DNA of 64,000 nucleotides. It comes from Pseudeuparius sepicola. Lineage: Eukaryota > Arthropoda > Insecta > Coleoptera > Anthribidae. The notes beneath the pieces were generated by a model. The model saw nothing but the letters and a program-made list of their open reading frames with translations, ran no database searches and was not told the origin of the DNA. The DNA lies in assembly GCA_963920635.1 (NCBI GenBank), contig OY987307.1, forward strand, positions 2,232,001-2,296,000, given 5' to 3'. Shown piece by piece: positions 10,889 to 22,922 of this stretch (its first letter is position 1; the number at the start of each line of letters is the position of its first letter). The position numbers were made by a program, and so were the translations under genes.

Positions 10889-12410
10889 TACAGGGTGACC
10901 GTATTTCGAGTCTATGCATGGGGATCTTGGTTATCTTAAGAGATACGAGGTCGGTTAAATTGCGGAATTTGATGCCGAGTAACATGGTAAAAAGAAGTTT
11001 TGGCTGGCCCTTTTCGTTTTGAAAATAATGCGAAAAAACTGAAAATTGTCGTTTTCCTTTTTATTTTTTTAAACGAAAACAATGGCGCTGGACATTTCTA
11101 AGTTAAACATTATTAAGGCACTTTTTTACAAGGAATCTAAATATGGCCTCGCATTTTTTTTTTCTCGCCTCCCTGCACATAGATATGACTATCAACTTTT
11201 ATTTTTCTTATGGGCGCCATATTGGATTTTTGCATTTTTGAAAAGAGAATTTTTTTCTGGTTAAAATGATATGTCACACATTATGCTTTATTTTGTTTTT
11301 CTTGCCGTAATATCAAATTAATCGTTTTTGCATAGAGTACCTTGGAAACGTAAGCCCCATCAAGCGTTTTTGCATAGAGTGCCTTGGAAACATAAGCCCC
11401 ATATAACGTTTGATAGTTTAGTACAATTTTAAGCGTCACGGATACTTTATTTTACTGAAAGATATCATTTTCACATGAAGAAAAGCGTGACATGATTCAA
11501 ATTTATTATTCCTCAAATATAAATGACGTCGAAGGGATATTGGACGAGCCATAAACAATTTAAGGAAACGTGCTGCATTGTGCCTTGAGGAACAAGGAGG
11601 ACAAATTGAACATTTATTGAAAACAGGATTGTCTACTCGTCTAGGTTTTTGTTGTTCTTGTGTTTCCAGTTTGACTCTTTGTGTTATACGGCAAATGACG
11701 AGTAAATAACAAGGTCTCAGATCAGACTCTCTTGGTACGTTTATGACTTATTTAATTAATTAATTTAACATTAATTGAATCTTTACTGAACCGTTAAACA
11801 ATATTCCAAAGCACACTTCGCAACAATGGGTAACTAGGCTTATGTTTCCAAGGCACTCTATGCAAAAACGTCAAACACTATGGGGCTTATGTTTCAAAGG
11901 CACTCTATGCAAAAACGTCAAACTTGATGGGGCTTACGTTTCCAAGGCACTCTATGAAAAAACGATTAATTTGATATTACGGCAAGAAAAACAAAGTAAA
12001 GCATAATGTGTGACATATCATTTTAACCAGAAAAAAATCCTCTTTTCAAAATTGCAAAAATCCAATATGGCGCCCATAAGAAAAATAAAAGTTGATCGTC
12101 ATATCTTTGTCCAGGGAGTCGAGAAAAAAATGTGAGGTCATATTTAGATTCCTTGTAAAAAAGTGCCTCAATAATGTTTAACTTAGAAATGTCCAGCGCC
12201 ATTCGTTTTCATTAAAAAAATAAATAAAAACGAAAACGACAATTTTCAGTTTTTTCCCATTATTTTCAAAACGAAAAGGGCCAGCCAAAATTCCTTTTTA
12301 CCGTGTTACTCGGCATCAAATTCCGCAACTTTGCCCCAATTTAACCGACCTCGTATCTCTTAAGATAACCAAGATCCCCATGCATAGACTCAAAATATGG
12401 TCACCCTGTA
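10889..12410. mobile_element. TACAGGGTGA foldback element with a transposase C-terminal remnant
   Basis: TACAGGGTGACCGTAT at 10889 is matched inverted by the end at 12410, and arms of about 580 bp follow (GATCTTGGTTATCTTAAG, GGCGCCATATTGG and others are mirrored). TA stands outside both tips. The arms carry a tandem unit of about 45 bp (GTTTTTGCATAGAGTGCC, then AACATAAGCCCCAT), with two copies on the left (11320-11400) and three on the right (11840-11965). In the loop, 11543-11620 reads NNLRKRAALCLEEQGGQIEHLL on the plus strand. This resembles the last residues of Tc1/mariner-like DDE transposases (RxCxxxxGxxFEHLL). The catalytic part is absent. Confidence 0.8.
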
Positions 12411-12880
12411 TAGTATTGTATAAGATTCCTTACCAAGCGGACATTCGGCTGAGGTTGAGAGTTTGGCATGAATTATTCTGTCTGCTAGTTGCAGATTATT
12501 TATTATATTTTTAAAATAGTTTCGTGTTAGACACTTATGAAGCTGTTCTATTTTACTTTTACTTCAAACTATGTTAGGAGGCATTTTGAAGTTTCTCGGG
12601 TCGACTCTTTGCTCTAGTTATACAGGGAATCTAACTTATATCCATTTGACAAATGAACTACTGCCCATATACATAATAGGTTATCAACCTGTCATCATTG
12701 AAAGATTATCTGTCAAATTTGTTAACTTTTAGGTTATATTACTGTCATCTTTGTAATGGGAAACTTGATTTTTTTTTGTTTCTTTATTATATTTGCCTAT
12801 CTATAGAAAGAGCTCATACCAAATATCAGCCCTCAAATCGCAATATTTAATGTGCAATAAATAATGTTGTGACCGCAAGC

Positions 12881-13969
12881 CAGGGCCGTATATAAGGGGG
12901 GGGGGGGTTTAGGGGGTTCAAACCCCCCCCCCATGATGGTATAATATATAAAATTAATTAACACGCCCGGCGCCCGCCAAAATGTAGAAAAATAAATAAT
13001 CGTGCTGGCCCATTGTACTGCTTGGACGATTGTACTGCTTGGATGATTGAAATAGCATGTAACATGCCAATAAAGGTCAAGCGTTTGCGTTTGGCAATGT
13101 ATAGAGTGAGTTTTTTTCGCTGACCACTAAGAGGATCTCGGAAACTAGCAGAGCTAGAACAAAGGTTAAATGACAAAAGAATTGCGGAGGTGACAAATTC
13201 AGTTTTAAAAAGATGCAATATTTGCATAAATAATAATGGTGGATTGTTTGAACACCTTTTTTTATTTTAAAAGGTGACCTTTTAAAATATTATCTAATAA
13301 TTTGAATTTGAGTTTTTTTAATTTTTGTTTTATTTTGTTACATTTTGTTACCAGCTAAAAAGAAAGTATTTGAAAGTTTGAAGTATGTCTTATTATAAAA
13401 TAGAACGTAATTATGAAAATATTCCATGGCTGACTATGTAAAAATTAAAAAAAAAATCAGAAAATTAGCCGGCTCTTTTATTTTTTATAATAACTATGCC
13501 GAGTATTATATCTTTGGAAAGCTCAAAAAAATGGCCGATTTGATAAGGCCACAGCCAACTATGATTTAGGTATATTAAAAAAAAAACACAAGTTTATGTC
13601 ATATACTCAAAAATCACAAACAACGTAAAAAATTGGATAAGATTATCTTATTAAGCCCAAAATTATCTACAATTTTTGTCTCTACAGTTTTTCTGTATAA
13701 TCAGAAATAACGGAGCTACAGAGATCTGATGAAATAGCAAAAAATCACTCTTTTCAAAATATCTAGTGAGCCAATGAACTTAAAAATCCGACAGGGGCAT
13801 TACATTGAGCATTCAAAACCGCAATTTAACCTTTGTTCTAGCTCTGCTAGTTTCCGAGATCCCCATAGTGGTCACCGAAAAAAACTCATCCTGTATATTT
13901 GAGGATAATGCTCAAAAAGTTAACCTTAAACCTAACCCCCCCAATGGAAGACCCCTAGCTATGGCCCTG
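12881..13969. mobile_element. hAT-type element with 8-bp target duplication and internal foldback
   Basis: CAGGGCCGTA at 12881 and ATGGCCCTG ending at 13969 form the inverted tips, and CCGCAAGC flanks both exactly (12873-12880 and 13970-13977). The left subterminal region has a run of 12 G at 12896-12907 followed by a run of C. Inside, about 13098-13168 (GATCTCGGAAACTAGCAGAG) returns inverted at 13825-13896. That internal foldback's right tip ends CATCCTGTATAT, close to the TACAGG family. No transposase frame was recognised. Confidence 0.82.
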
Positions 13970-13977
13970 CCGCAAGC

Positions 13978-15331
13978 TATTCATTTGAAACGACATGAAA
14001 AACGCGGAAATGGTCGTGACATCACTGCGCTCGATCGATCGGAAGGCAGTGACAGGAGTGACAGCTACACAGAATTAGAGAAGGGAGAATGGAAATCAAA
14101 CATTAAAATAAACAGTTAGGCGACCCATTTCCAGAGGGCTCTGACGTAGGTCAAGGCAACATGGGCGTTAAACAACCTCCTCGGCCAAAAAAGTGCACTT
14201 ACGCATCTCACAATGTAATTAACTATTTTATTTCTGACCGGGATATTATAAGCTTATATTGTCATAGTTACGCTATCAATAAAGAGGGTCATAACTCCCT
14301 TGGGACACTATAGATTCTATAATTCCCTCTACCTTTCACAAGTTCTGTTTATAAACAAGTAACATAGCAACAACCTAGCAACAACAAAACTCTTATAATC
14401 AATGGTACCTGATTCAAATATACCGGGAAGGTAATAAATTGGTACATTTTTTCCATTTTAAAAATGAACAATATTTTATTGAAATCGGTCAGAAATAAAA
14501 TTATCTATGTACCGCGGGAATTAATGAGCCTTAATAACCTTAGGCAATTGCTGTCCCTTGGGCCGGAGGCCCTCGGGACGCAAACTTTGCATCGGTAATT
14601 AAGGCCCTTATAATTCCCTTGATACATAAATAACTATAATACAGCACACTCTTTTCAAACGTTATCAACAATATCAAGACTGAGATAGACGATAATAAGA
14701 CGGATAGACAAGGATGGGATGTTCTCGTTGCTCCTTTTAAACAAAGCTTGCGTGGTGCTGTAGTTTTTATACATGTGCCACCCATAATAGTTTATACATG
14801 GTGCCGCCACCCACCAGAGGCACCACCACCAACGAACTATTTGACTTCACGACCAAGGAGGGCGCCTTACAAGAATGATATAAATTATGCTGTTTTTAAT
14901 TGCTTATATTTATTACATAAAAATAAAAAATAGTTTTTTTGTGAACTGTGGTTCATTTAATGGCAATAAATTACGTTTGAAAGTAATATTTTTCAAATTA
15001 ATTTTTACATAAGTTTCCCATTGTAAGATATCCTGGTGCAACATTTCTTAGCTGGAAATAGGTTGGAGGTCGTAGAGAGAGACTATGTTTCCAAATGTAG
15101 CCTATTTCCAAATCAGTGATGCCCGAGGTCCCAAAATCTTTCAGTCATCATCTGACAGAAAACTATAACTTCATGCTACTTTGAAAAAATGGTCAAGTAC
15201 CCCGTTATTATTATTTCATTAAATGTGGCTTCTTAAACTGTTCCCTTACCTTTCTTGTAGGCAAACAGTTTATTCTTTTACCATATTTTGACTCCCGATT
15301 GTTATTTCATATATTTTCGTTGCGTTTTCAG
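13978..15331. other. intronic repeats without a recognisable gene
   Basis: Fragments such as TTATTTCTGACCG (14228) and its reverse complement (14488), and ATAATTCCCT with CCCTTGGG words on both sides, suggest one eroded inverted-repeat element at about 14225-14640. Otherwise nothing coding was found up to calsyntenin exon 2. Confidence 0.3.
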
Positions 15332-15507
15332 ACATATCGGAAAAGGCTGTGACAGGGACACTTACTCTGTCCAATCGCAAAGGAAACTGTGCGGGGCCTC
15401 TCCGGCTGCAGTAGACCTTCTTCCATCTCCGGGAGCCGGTGCTGAATGGACCAAACCGCTCATCTCCGACGAAGGTCGCGAATCCGACCAGATGTTCGAA
15501 TTTGACG
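15332..15507 (+). CDS. Cals: calsyntenin exon 2 of window: start of LamG-like domain
   Basis: 176 nt. AG at 15330-15331 is preceded by a good pyrimidine tract, and the donor GTAAG starts at 15508. The first base completes Arg, then HIGKGCDRDTYSVQSQRKLC opens the LamG-like module. This is one of the most conserved calsyntenin signatures. LLPSPGAGAEWTKPL and the SDQMFEFDG block follow, giving the aromatic, acidic beta-strand seen in the family. It ends in phase 1. It sits between the 14.2-kb intron 1 and an intron filled with nested foldbacks. Confidence 0.96.
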
Positions 15508-15604
15508 GTAAGAAACCACCATTCTCTTCGTAAGATTGGATCTCTTAACTTTTTATAATGCAACCTATAGAAAGCAAAGGAGAGTAATATTTGGATCAAC
15601 ACTA

Positions 15605-18546
15605 TACAGGGTGTTTCAGACCTAAATACAATAATTTTAACCACATACTCAGAAAGGTGTCTAAATGCGGAAAATCGAAAAAAAAATTTCGGAAATATTT
15701 TAGAAATAATTAAATAATTTTAATATTTCCCCCAACGAGCTGCTCAGTTTTATTATCGGGTAGACGCGTTCCCAAGGCGTGAGGGAGAGGCAAATTCGTT
15801 TCAGGTCTTCCTTGCGACGTTGCCAGATCGCGGGGCCAGGCAACGAAAAAACTCAATATTTTTTTATCTTTTCAAGGTATCTACTGATTTATCTAAATGT
15901 GCCTACCTTTTATTATCCTATAGGATAATACTGCCGTGCTAAGCTGAAGCGTCCTAACTGAATAAAAGTTAGTTTCGAGATATTTACCTTAAACTTTTTT
16001 TTATATGCCACCTCTTAGATTTTGTTTAAATTTAATGATCCAAAATTTTAGGTAGAGTATGTTAATTGGAAAATAATTCTATCCTCATTTTAGTTATCTA
16101 ATTAACTTAAGCAGATATTAGACTTTTGAAAGATAGGACAATTTTCTTTAGTAAACTTTAAATAAATTCGTATCATGTACAGATAGGACAAAGACGCGCT
16201 TTACATGTTTATGTAATAATTATTATTTATTCAAATATAAATAAGTATGTATATAAATTCAGATGAAAAACTACCCGCCGCCATTATTATTCTGAAACAA
16301 GGCCTTCAATTTATTTTTTTTAATTCAAATAAAATTCAAAATCTACATATACACACAAAATATCAGATAAAACTGATTTTTTTGTATGCAGAGTGTCCGC
16401 AAACTACACCGTGAGTGACAGATGATAGGAAATGCGATTTTAAGAACTTTTTTTAAATGTAAACATTTATCTGCTGATGCTTTGTTTTTAATATAGGTAC
16501 AGCATGCTAAAATTAACTTATTGAAACGATTTTTATAAATTATATCATACAAAATGATTATTAACCTAACATCTTTGTATGACAGCTGAAAAAGTCATTT
16601 GTTCATGACCACTAATTGATCATAGTTCCAAAGCCTTCTATGTTTTTCAGTTAAAATTTCAATTTTAGAGGGAGTCCCTTTTCAGTAAATTTGAGACATT
16701 TTCTGTTTAGAACAATTGATTGTGGATTGCAGAACTATTTCCGTTTACTTAAAAAATCGATAGGCATAAACGTTATTTTGAAAAACGGAAACTCGCATTA
16801 CCCTTACGCAAGCCACTGGTGCTTTAAAAATTCCTGCATTACTTTGTTTTAATAGCACTTTGCGACATATGATCCCTACCAAATTTGAAGTCAATATCTT
16901 TAGTAATTCCACGTATAATTTAAAAAAATCACTTTAATAAGTTAATTTTAACACGCTGTATGTTAAAAACAAAGCGTCAGCGGACAAATGTTTATTTAAA
17001 AAAAGTTCTTAACATCACATTTCCTATCATCTGTTAAGTGTTGTCGGTGTAATTTGCTGACACCCTTTATAAAACAATAATATTTTCTCCCATAAAAGTA
17101 GGGTTCTCACCTCGGTTCTCACTTGTGCATTTCCATGCATGCAACTGAGTTGCTGCAACAAAATTCATGCATTTAGAACTTGTTCTAATTTACGTGCATT
17201 TCCTAGTGCATTTCTGGTGATTTTTTTATGGACGTTTAGTGTTATCAACATAAGCTATTTTGTCCTATGTCGCGAACTGTTCACACACCTAATAAGTATT
17301 CCTAAACTGATTAGTCCAATCTGCCACATAGGACCTTTTTGCTTTGTAAACGCATTTAAGAATACTTATGTGTACACAAATAAATATCCTATGTGTGCAG
17401 TTAGGACAAAAGTAGGTATGGAATATTAGTTAGGACAACATATCTTAGTATTTAGTATGATTTTGTAGATAGGACAAAACAAATACACATAATTGGCGGT
17501 TAATAAAAGGAGATAGAACGATTTTGCTTAGTGAATTAGTTAAAGGGATCCAAAAATGCATTTGGGACAAAATATCAAATTTTGTCAGTTAGGACGCTTC
17601 AGCTTTCGCTGATAGCAAATGAAAGGTAGTTTAAAAACTATCCTCCTCTGGTAAGTTGAATGGTAACACCTCGGTAAGACACGTACTCACATTCGCCCTT
17701 GCCATATTATCACAAAACTCCCGGTTTCGAAAAGAAAGTTCGGCGGCACGGCAGCGCCCGGACGATATGGTACTGCGGTTTTCCACGGCGTCCACCGACG
17801 GAATTTAGACCTCAACTCGCCCTGCGTCCGAGGGGAATTGTAGTACCTTCTCCCCCTACCTTTTCACGTTGTCGGTTTCTTGGTTTCTAATGACTCTCCT
17901 GCGCCGTCGCGCTCCGCGCTCCCTCTCGATGTGGCGACTGTCGTTTTGCTCGCGGTGCGACGTTGCCGATACAGTTCATTCATTGTCTGACTTTTTACTA
18001 CTAACTAGATTTATTATTTATGTATTTATTACTATGTACAGTGAGTGTCCTCCGACAACAGGGATAATCCTTAGCAAACAAAAAAATAAAGGCACAAAAC
18101 ACGGCGCTTAGTTAAGGTTTTATGTTTTAAGAGGCAACACGATAACAACTAAAAACTAAACTGGCATATGGCAGATAGATACATGATCGCCCCCTCTCCT
18201 GCCGCGCGGAAGGGCCGCCTCCACCGCCTGATTTCATTAGTTTAATTGAATTGGCCTTTCATAAATGCATAAATGGTAAAATTACTTAAAAGTATTTAAA
18301 ATCGGGGAATACCAGCTAAAACCGGCAACATTGCACGTCACCCAATAATGTAGCTTCTGGCCGGCCCACTTCGCGGTCGTTACCTCGCCAGTGGCGTCAT
18401 TATTGTTTGTAAAAAATAGCTTCCTTAAAAAAAATTTCTGGCTTTATTATTGACTTTTAATTTTTTTTTAATTGCGGATTCGTATTAAGCTCAATTTTCT
18501 CCGCATGTGGTTAAAATTATTGTATTTAGGTCTGAAACACCCTGTA
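15605..18546. mobile_element. 2.9-kb TACAGGGTGT element with concentric inner palindromes
   Basis: TACAGGGTGTTTCAGACC at 15605 is mirrored by GGTCTGAAACACCCTGTA ending at 18546, and the arms also share CTAAATACAATAATTTTAA. Inside, a second palindrome has ends near 15940 (AAGCTGAAGCGTCCTAACTG) and 17612. Inside that, a third spans about 16388-17069 (GATGATAGGAAATG with AAGAACTTTTTTT, mirrored). A GC-rich patch at 17690-18240 lies between the second palindrome and the right outer arm. No transposase coding was seen. Confidence 0.72.
17690..18240 (-). other. GC-rich patch, possible antisense LTR fragment
   Basis: GC content rises sharply here against the AT-rich background. On the minus strand the stretch contains AATAAA words near 18020, followed by GC-rich sequence, the layout expected of a long terminal repeat. 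Comparable patches occur at about 25960-26300 and 58420-58810. No TG...CA borders or target duplication were established, so this is a weak call. Confidence 0.25.
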
Positions 18547-18547
18547 T

Positions 18548-19936
18548 TATAAACTGGTGCATAGCACTGCTTCAAACAATCACAATCAAAGACAATTGTG
18601 GAAAAAAGACAAGCTAGATATTTAAAATATGGGACATTCTAAACGTCATAAACTGACACCTATATACAGGGTGTCCCGTTAATAATGGTCCATAGAGCAA
18701 CTGCACATATTTGGGGTCAAAATATGACGATTGAGGCTAATATGCTTTATAGAAATGATGTTTGTTTAAGAGATACAGGGCCTTGAAGTTCATTGTTTGA
18801 AATTGAATTATGGCTACATCTTCCAAAATAATGAAGCTTCTGAACTGAAATTTGACACTGCTATATTTTTGAGGATGGAGAATAAGCTAAAAATATCAAT
18901 TTTGCTGTATCTCACAGAGGGCGCCACTTGCACTGTTTTTGGATCGTGTTTTTACTCCTAACTTTTTTGAGGTTATCTTTTTGATGTTGCAGGTCCATCA
19001 TTTTAAGGCATCTTTTCATTCTGCAACAAAAAGGTACTCTTGTTTCATAACGACCAAATCAACCGTTTGCCTTGAAATTGCCAAAACGTGCCCCAAAACA
19101 CCTGTTGACATCAATATCCGAAACATAAAATTTTCACCTACCGCTTTCAAATGTTACAAATCGACTGTACATTCAAAATGAAGAAAAAAATGCCAGGTGG
19201 GCATTGGTCGAAACACCATTCGTTTTCTTGAAATAGAGTGTCCAAATTTTGCCAAGTTTCAATCCGTTCCATTTTGAAAACAAAACATTTTTGGTACATT
19301 GTTCATAGCAATTTTTTTCTCACTTTAAATGGTACAGTGAATCTGTAACATTTGAAAGTAGCAGGTAAAAGTTTTATTTTTCGAATGTTGGAGTCTATCG
19401 AGGAGTCTACAGGTGTTTTGGGGCACATTTTGCCAATTTCAACGTAAACGGTTGATTTTATCGTTATGAAACAAGAGTACCTTTTTGTTGCAGAATGAAA
19501 AGATGCCTTAAAATGATGGACCTGCAAGATCAAAAAGATAACCTCAAAAAAGTTAGGAGTAAAAACACAATCCAAAAACAGCGCAAGTGAGATACAGCAA
19601 AATTGATATTTTTAGCTTATTCTCCGTCCTCAAAAACATAGTAATGCCAAATTTCAGTTCAGCAGCTTCATTATTTTGCGAGATGTAGCCATAATTCAAT
19701 TTCAAAAAATGAACTTCAACGCCCTGTATCTCTTAAACAAACAACATTTCTATAAGGCATATTAACCTCAATGGTCATATTTTGGCCCCAAATATGTGCA
19801 GTTGCTCTATGGACCATTATTAACGGGACACCCTGTATAATAAGTCGCCATTTCTTCGTCTACCAGCGCCAATCCATATCGCAAACAATAATGAAATGAT
19901 GACGTCATGCTCGGATCTTTAATATACTGTCGGTCC
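18548..19936. mobile_element. truncated copy of the 840-bp CTGGACC element, interrupted by a foldback
   Basis: The flanks 18548-18664 (TGCATAGCACTGCTTCAAAC, then GGGACATTCTAAACG) and 19838-19936 (TAATAAGTCGCCATTTC, then ATCTTTAATATACTGT and GGTCCAG) match the complete copy at 39530-40367. The middle is replaced by the foldback at 18665-19837. This copy dates the foldback insertion as later. Confidence 0.75.
18665..19837. mobile_element. TACAGGGTGTCCC foldback inserted at a TA
   Basis: TACAGGGTGTCCCGTTAATA at 18665 and its inverse ending at 19837 bound arms of about 500 bp. Comparison with 40268-40285 (ACCTATAATAAGTCG, uninterrupted) shows an insertion at TA with TA now on both sides, the signature of Tc1/mariner-type integration. 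Arm interiors (GAGGGCGCCACTTG, GGTTATCTTTTTG) are shared with the element at 33780-34953, although their terminal 100 bp differ. Long open frames in the arms appear mirrored and look incidental. Confidence 0.88.
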
Positions 19937-19974
19937 AGGTAATGCAATAATTTGGCTTTTTTTGCAAATTCCAG

Positions 19975-20124
19975 GGACAAGTACTGCAGTCTCCATTCCC
20001 AATACAGTCCTGGACCACAACTTGCCGCCCACGTTCACGATAGCGACTTGGATGAGACACGCCCAGCACGGCGGACAAGACAAGCACATCAAGGAGCACA
20101 TTTTGTGTTCTGCCGATGACCACA
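19975..20124 (+). CDS. Cals: calsyntenin exon 3 of window: LamG-like domain
   Basis: 150 nt. The acceptor CCAG ends at 19974 and the donor GTAAGT starts at 20125. The joined frame gives EFDG then TSTAVSIPNTVLDHNL, followed by PPTFTIATWMRH, the LamG strand with the near-invariant WMRH, and KEHILCSADDH. It enters in phase 1 and leaves in phase 1. Vertebrate paralogues have the same FTISVWMRH and ILCxxD blocks. The acceptor lies about 40 bases after the right tip of the interrupted CTGGACC element. Confidence 0.96.
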
Positions 20125-20330
20125 GTAAGTATACATTATTAACTGTGAAACATAAAATATAATTAGTATTTGTTTCATCGGGTGGGCCCGAAAAAAAGAT
20201 GGAATTCGTACTTTTCTTGTGTGATTTATTATTTTTCAATAGGTATTTAACACCATATGTGCATTGATGTTGACAAGTATGCCATGAAACAAATGAATCA
20301 CTATCCATACAATAGGTTATAAACATCGAA

Positions 20331-21705
20331 TTGATAAGTACAATGGAAGTCGCACAGGTACCACTTTCATTGTTGTTTGGGGCAGCCAACGCTAGAGAGA
20401 GATAGGTTTCAAATGGCAATAAGTAAGACAAGGACGCCTAATGAACGTGTCAGCTGATTCAGGCAAAGGAGGTATACAGGGATGTTGCATATTAATGGCC
20501 GAATTTAATGGACATGTTCCGTAATTCTCTTTATTGTATGAGCTGTATTCCGAAGTTCGGGGCTTGTTTGTAGGAATGAGAATTTTTCTATACTATAACC
20601 ACAATTATGTAAATATTGCACAGAAAAAAGTAGTGAATTGATTAAAAAAAATTACCTACATGGCAATTTTATGTACCTGGAAGTAAATTGAGACAAATAA
20701 AATACAAATTCCAAAATAAAAGTATATTTTAAAATAAAGGCAACAAAATATCTAGGATAAGGTATACATTTTCAACTTTAATTACTGATCTTAACAGATT
20801 TATTAATTTTAAAATTCAATTTAATAGGAAAAGACAGGTAGCTTTTACATATTTATATATATATTTTATATGTTTAGGCATCTAACAAAAAGAATTACAA
20901 ATAATTACCTTATTAAAGAGACCAGAACCTCAAGATTAATTCCATCTTTGACTACGAAGAGCTAGGTTCATTAGCACAATATCATCTATCATGGCTTGAA
21001 ATAAAAACTGTAGTAATTACATACTTTTAAGTTTGCGCTGCCCAAAATTCTCTATGAAATTGCTCTCAATAAATTGTTGACTACAAATGCAAGTAAATAC
21101 TTGTAGACAGTACAAAATTTTTCTTTTTTATTGCTGCAATCCACTTGTCTCTAATATCACCTTATCTCTTGGAAAACTGCAAAGTTATTAGCAAAGGTTT
21201 TTAAGACTTACGAATGAAAAGAAACCCCACTATTCTTATTCTTTCTGCCCCGTTTGGTACATCCAAATACACAACAGGAAACAGGAGTTGATCCTCTTTT
21301 TTGTAATTTACAACTTAAACAGAAAGAATATAGCCACATAGCTAAATTAAATTTTCTCTCCGATCTAAAAAAATAATATAATATTAAACCAACCACCAAC
21401 TAAGAAAACTCATCGCCGTTTTATACGAAACTGCCACCACGACACGAACTCAAATTAAATATAAATAATACAATAATTACACCTATTCGTATTGGGACTT
21501 GGGACAGAAGGAAAATTAAAATGACGTTTGACAACGGAACTCGTTTGAAGCACAGGACACAAAAATAGAAAGTTAGGACAAACACCTCTTTTGTGTTATG
21601 TGGTTTTTGCCGGAATCAGCTGATTTATTTACTATTTCACTTACTCGAGTTTGGCTGCCAGTTTCTCTCTCTACACTCCTTCCATCTACTTGTCATTTCA
21701 ATGGT
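20331..21705 (-). mobile_element. 1.4-kb dispersed repeat with THAP fragment, copy 1
   Basis: From TTGATAAGTACAATGGAAG to TTGTCATTTCAATGG this segment is repeated at 40396-41793 in the same orientation with only small indels. Near each end a shared inverted word TCAGCTGATTC-GGCAAA (20446 and 21613) may be part of the inverted ends. On the minus strand 21296-21213 reads PVSCCVFGCTKRG to SGVSFHS, the C-x4-C beginning of a THAP finger, ending at a GTAAGT donor. After an acceptor at 21178 the next exon holds DKWIAAIKKKNFV and, further on, ENFGQRKLK, but in a shifted frame. The catalytic part is absent. Confidence 0.8.
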
Positions 21706-21860
21706 TATAAATATCACTGATAGGGCAGTCCAACAAGTAACAGCCAACTTGATTGTCAGTTTCACGGCTGATTTGATTTTTCATAAATCTGATTCTAAAG
21801 CTTGGCCTACTTGGATTGACACATTGAACACTGACACAAGAGAGCATGTTGTCACTATCT

Positions 21861-22922
21861 GTCAGATAGTGACAGATTTAGGTGCCCCATTTTCACATAA
21901 AAGCCTCGAAGATGGTTAAAAAGGACATAGATGCTGAGTAGAATGAAGGGAAATTTACAAGTGGTCCCTGGGGATAACATATGAAAAAATTCAATTTTCC
22001 TTAGCAGAAATAAAAGGTGTCTGTTGCCCATATTTTCGCGCAAGCTGTGTTCACTAATTGATTAATTAATAGAACCTGGCTTCGGAAAACCAAAGGCTTG
22101 TTGCAGGTGGCTAGAGGGTTGAAATAAGGGCGTAATCAGGGTTGCTTTGATTAAAATCAATTGATTTAAATCACTGATTTAAATCGCGATTTTAATCGTT
22201 TGATTAAAATAAAAAAATCATTTGATTAAAATCAAAATTTAAATGTAGTTACATTATGTAAAAAACACGCCACTGGCTGTGTAACTGAAGAGGAAATGAG
22301 CATACATAAGCAACTGCATACTGCAGTAGCATCTTCGGTAGGAGTAGAGCGTATCATTTCATCTTTTAATTTGGTTCATAGGAAATTAGGAAATAAGCTA
22401 GGTACCGAGAAGTCTGCAAAACTTGTCTTTCTGCTAAAATCCTTAAATAAAAATCATAAGTAAAACGTTTTCATTATCTATTTATATGTTAAAAAAATCA
22501 AATATAATTTCCTAATCAAATAATAAAAATAAAACCACTTTAAACAAAAAATTCTATATATAAATCCGATTTAAATAAAAAAATCTGATTAATTCGATTT
22601 TTTCTAAAAAACTCAAGAAAATCAGCAACCCTGGGCGTAATATTGTGAAGAAAAATCGAGATTTTGACCGATTTTCCACACAAGCCCATCATCGAAAGTA
22701 TGAAAATGCATATGGTCACTAGCCCGAAAAACAAAAAAAAAAATACATAATTAACATATTACATAGGTATATTATATGTATAAGAAAATTGATTTTTCCA
22801 TATGTTATCCCCAGGGGCCACTACTAAATTTCCCTTCATTTTACTCAACATCGATGTACTTTTCAACCCTCTTTAAGGCTTATATGTGAAAATGGAGCTC
22901 CTAAATCTGTCACTATCCGATG
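21861..22922. mobile_element. inverted-repeat element interrupted by a hAT insertion
   Basis: TCAGATAGTGACAGATTTAG at 21862 and the following 130 bp (CCCATTTTCACATAA, TGGGGATAACATATG) return inverted at 22797-22922. A hAT-type element sits within the right half of the loop at 22137-22633. No coding was found in the older element. Confidence 0.7.
22137..22633 (+). mobile_element. 497-bp hAT element retaining only the C-terminal dimerisation region
   Basis: The tips CAGGGTTGCT and AGCAACCCTG form the inverted ends, and GGCGTAAT flanks both exactly (22129-22136 and 22634-22641). Subterminal sequence is rich in GATTTAAAT and GATTAAAAT words. At 22281-22462 the plus strand reads VTEEEMSIHKQL, ASSVGVERIISSFNLVHRKL and GTEKSAKLVFLLK before a stop. 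This corresponds to the hAT C-terminal dimerisation domain (SxxVERxFS...HRKLRN...KLVFLK). The N-terminal and catalytic regions are deleted. Confidence 0.88.

Noticed and set aside
12893..12932. G12 run followed by a C run, considered as a G-quadruplex or telomere-like element
   Set aside because: It is a single homopolymer run at the subterminal position of a hAT element and matches the mirrored C-rich end at 13937. Nothing supports a separate function.
18939..19575. Open frames of 80-90 residues in both arms of the foldback (and again at 34436-34636)
   Set aside because: The frames are mirror images within palindromic arms, have no recognisable domain and are disrupted at different points in each copy, so they are better explained as repeat sequence than as genes.
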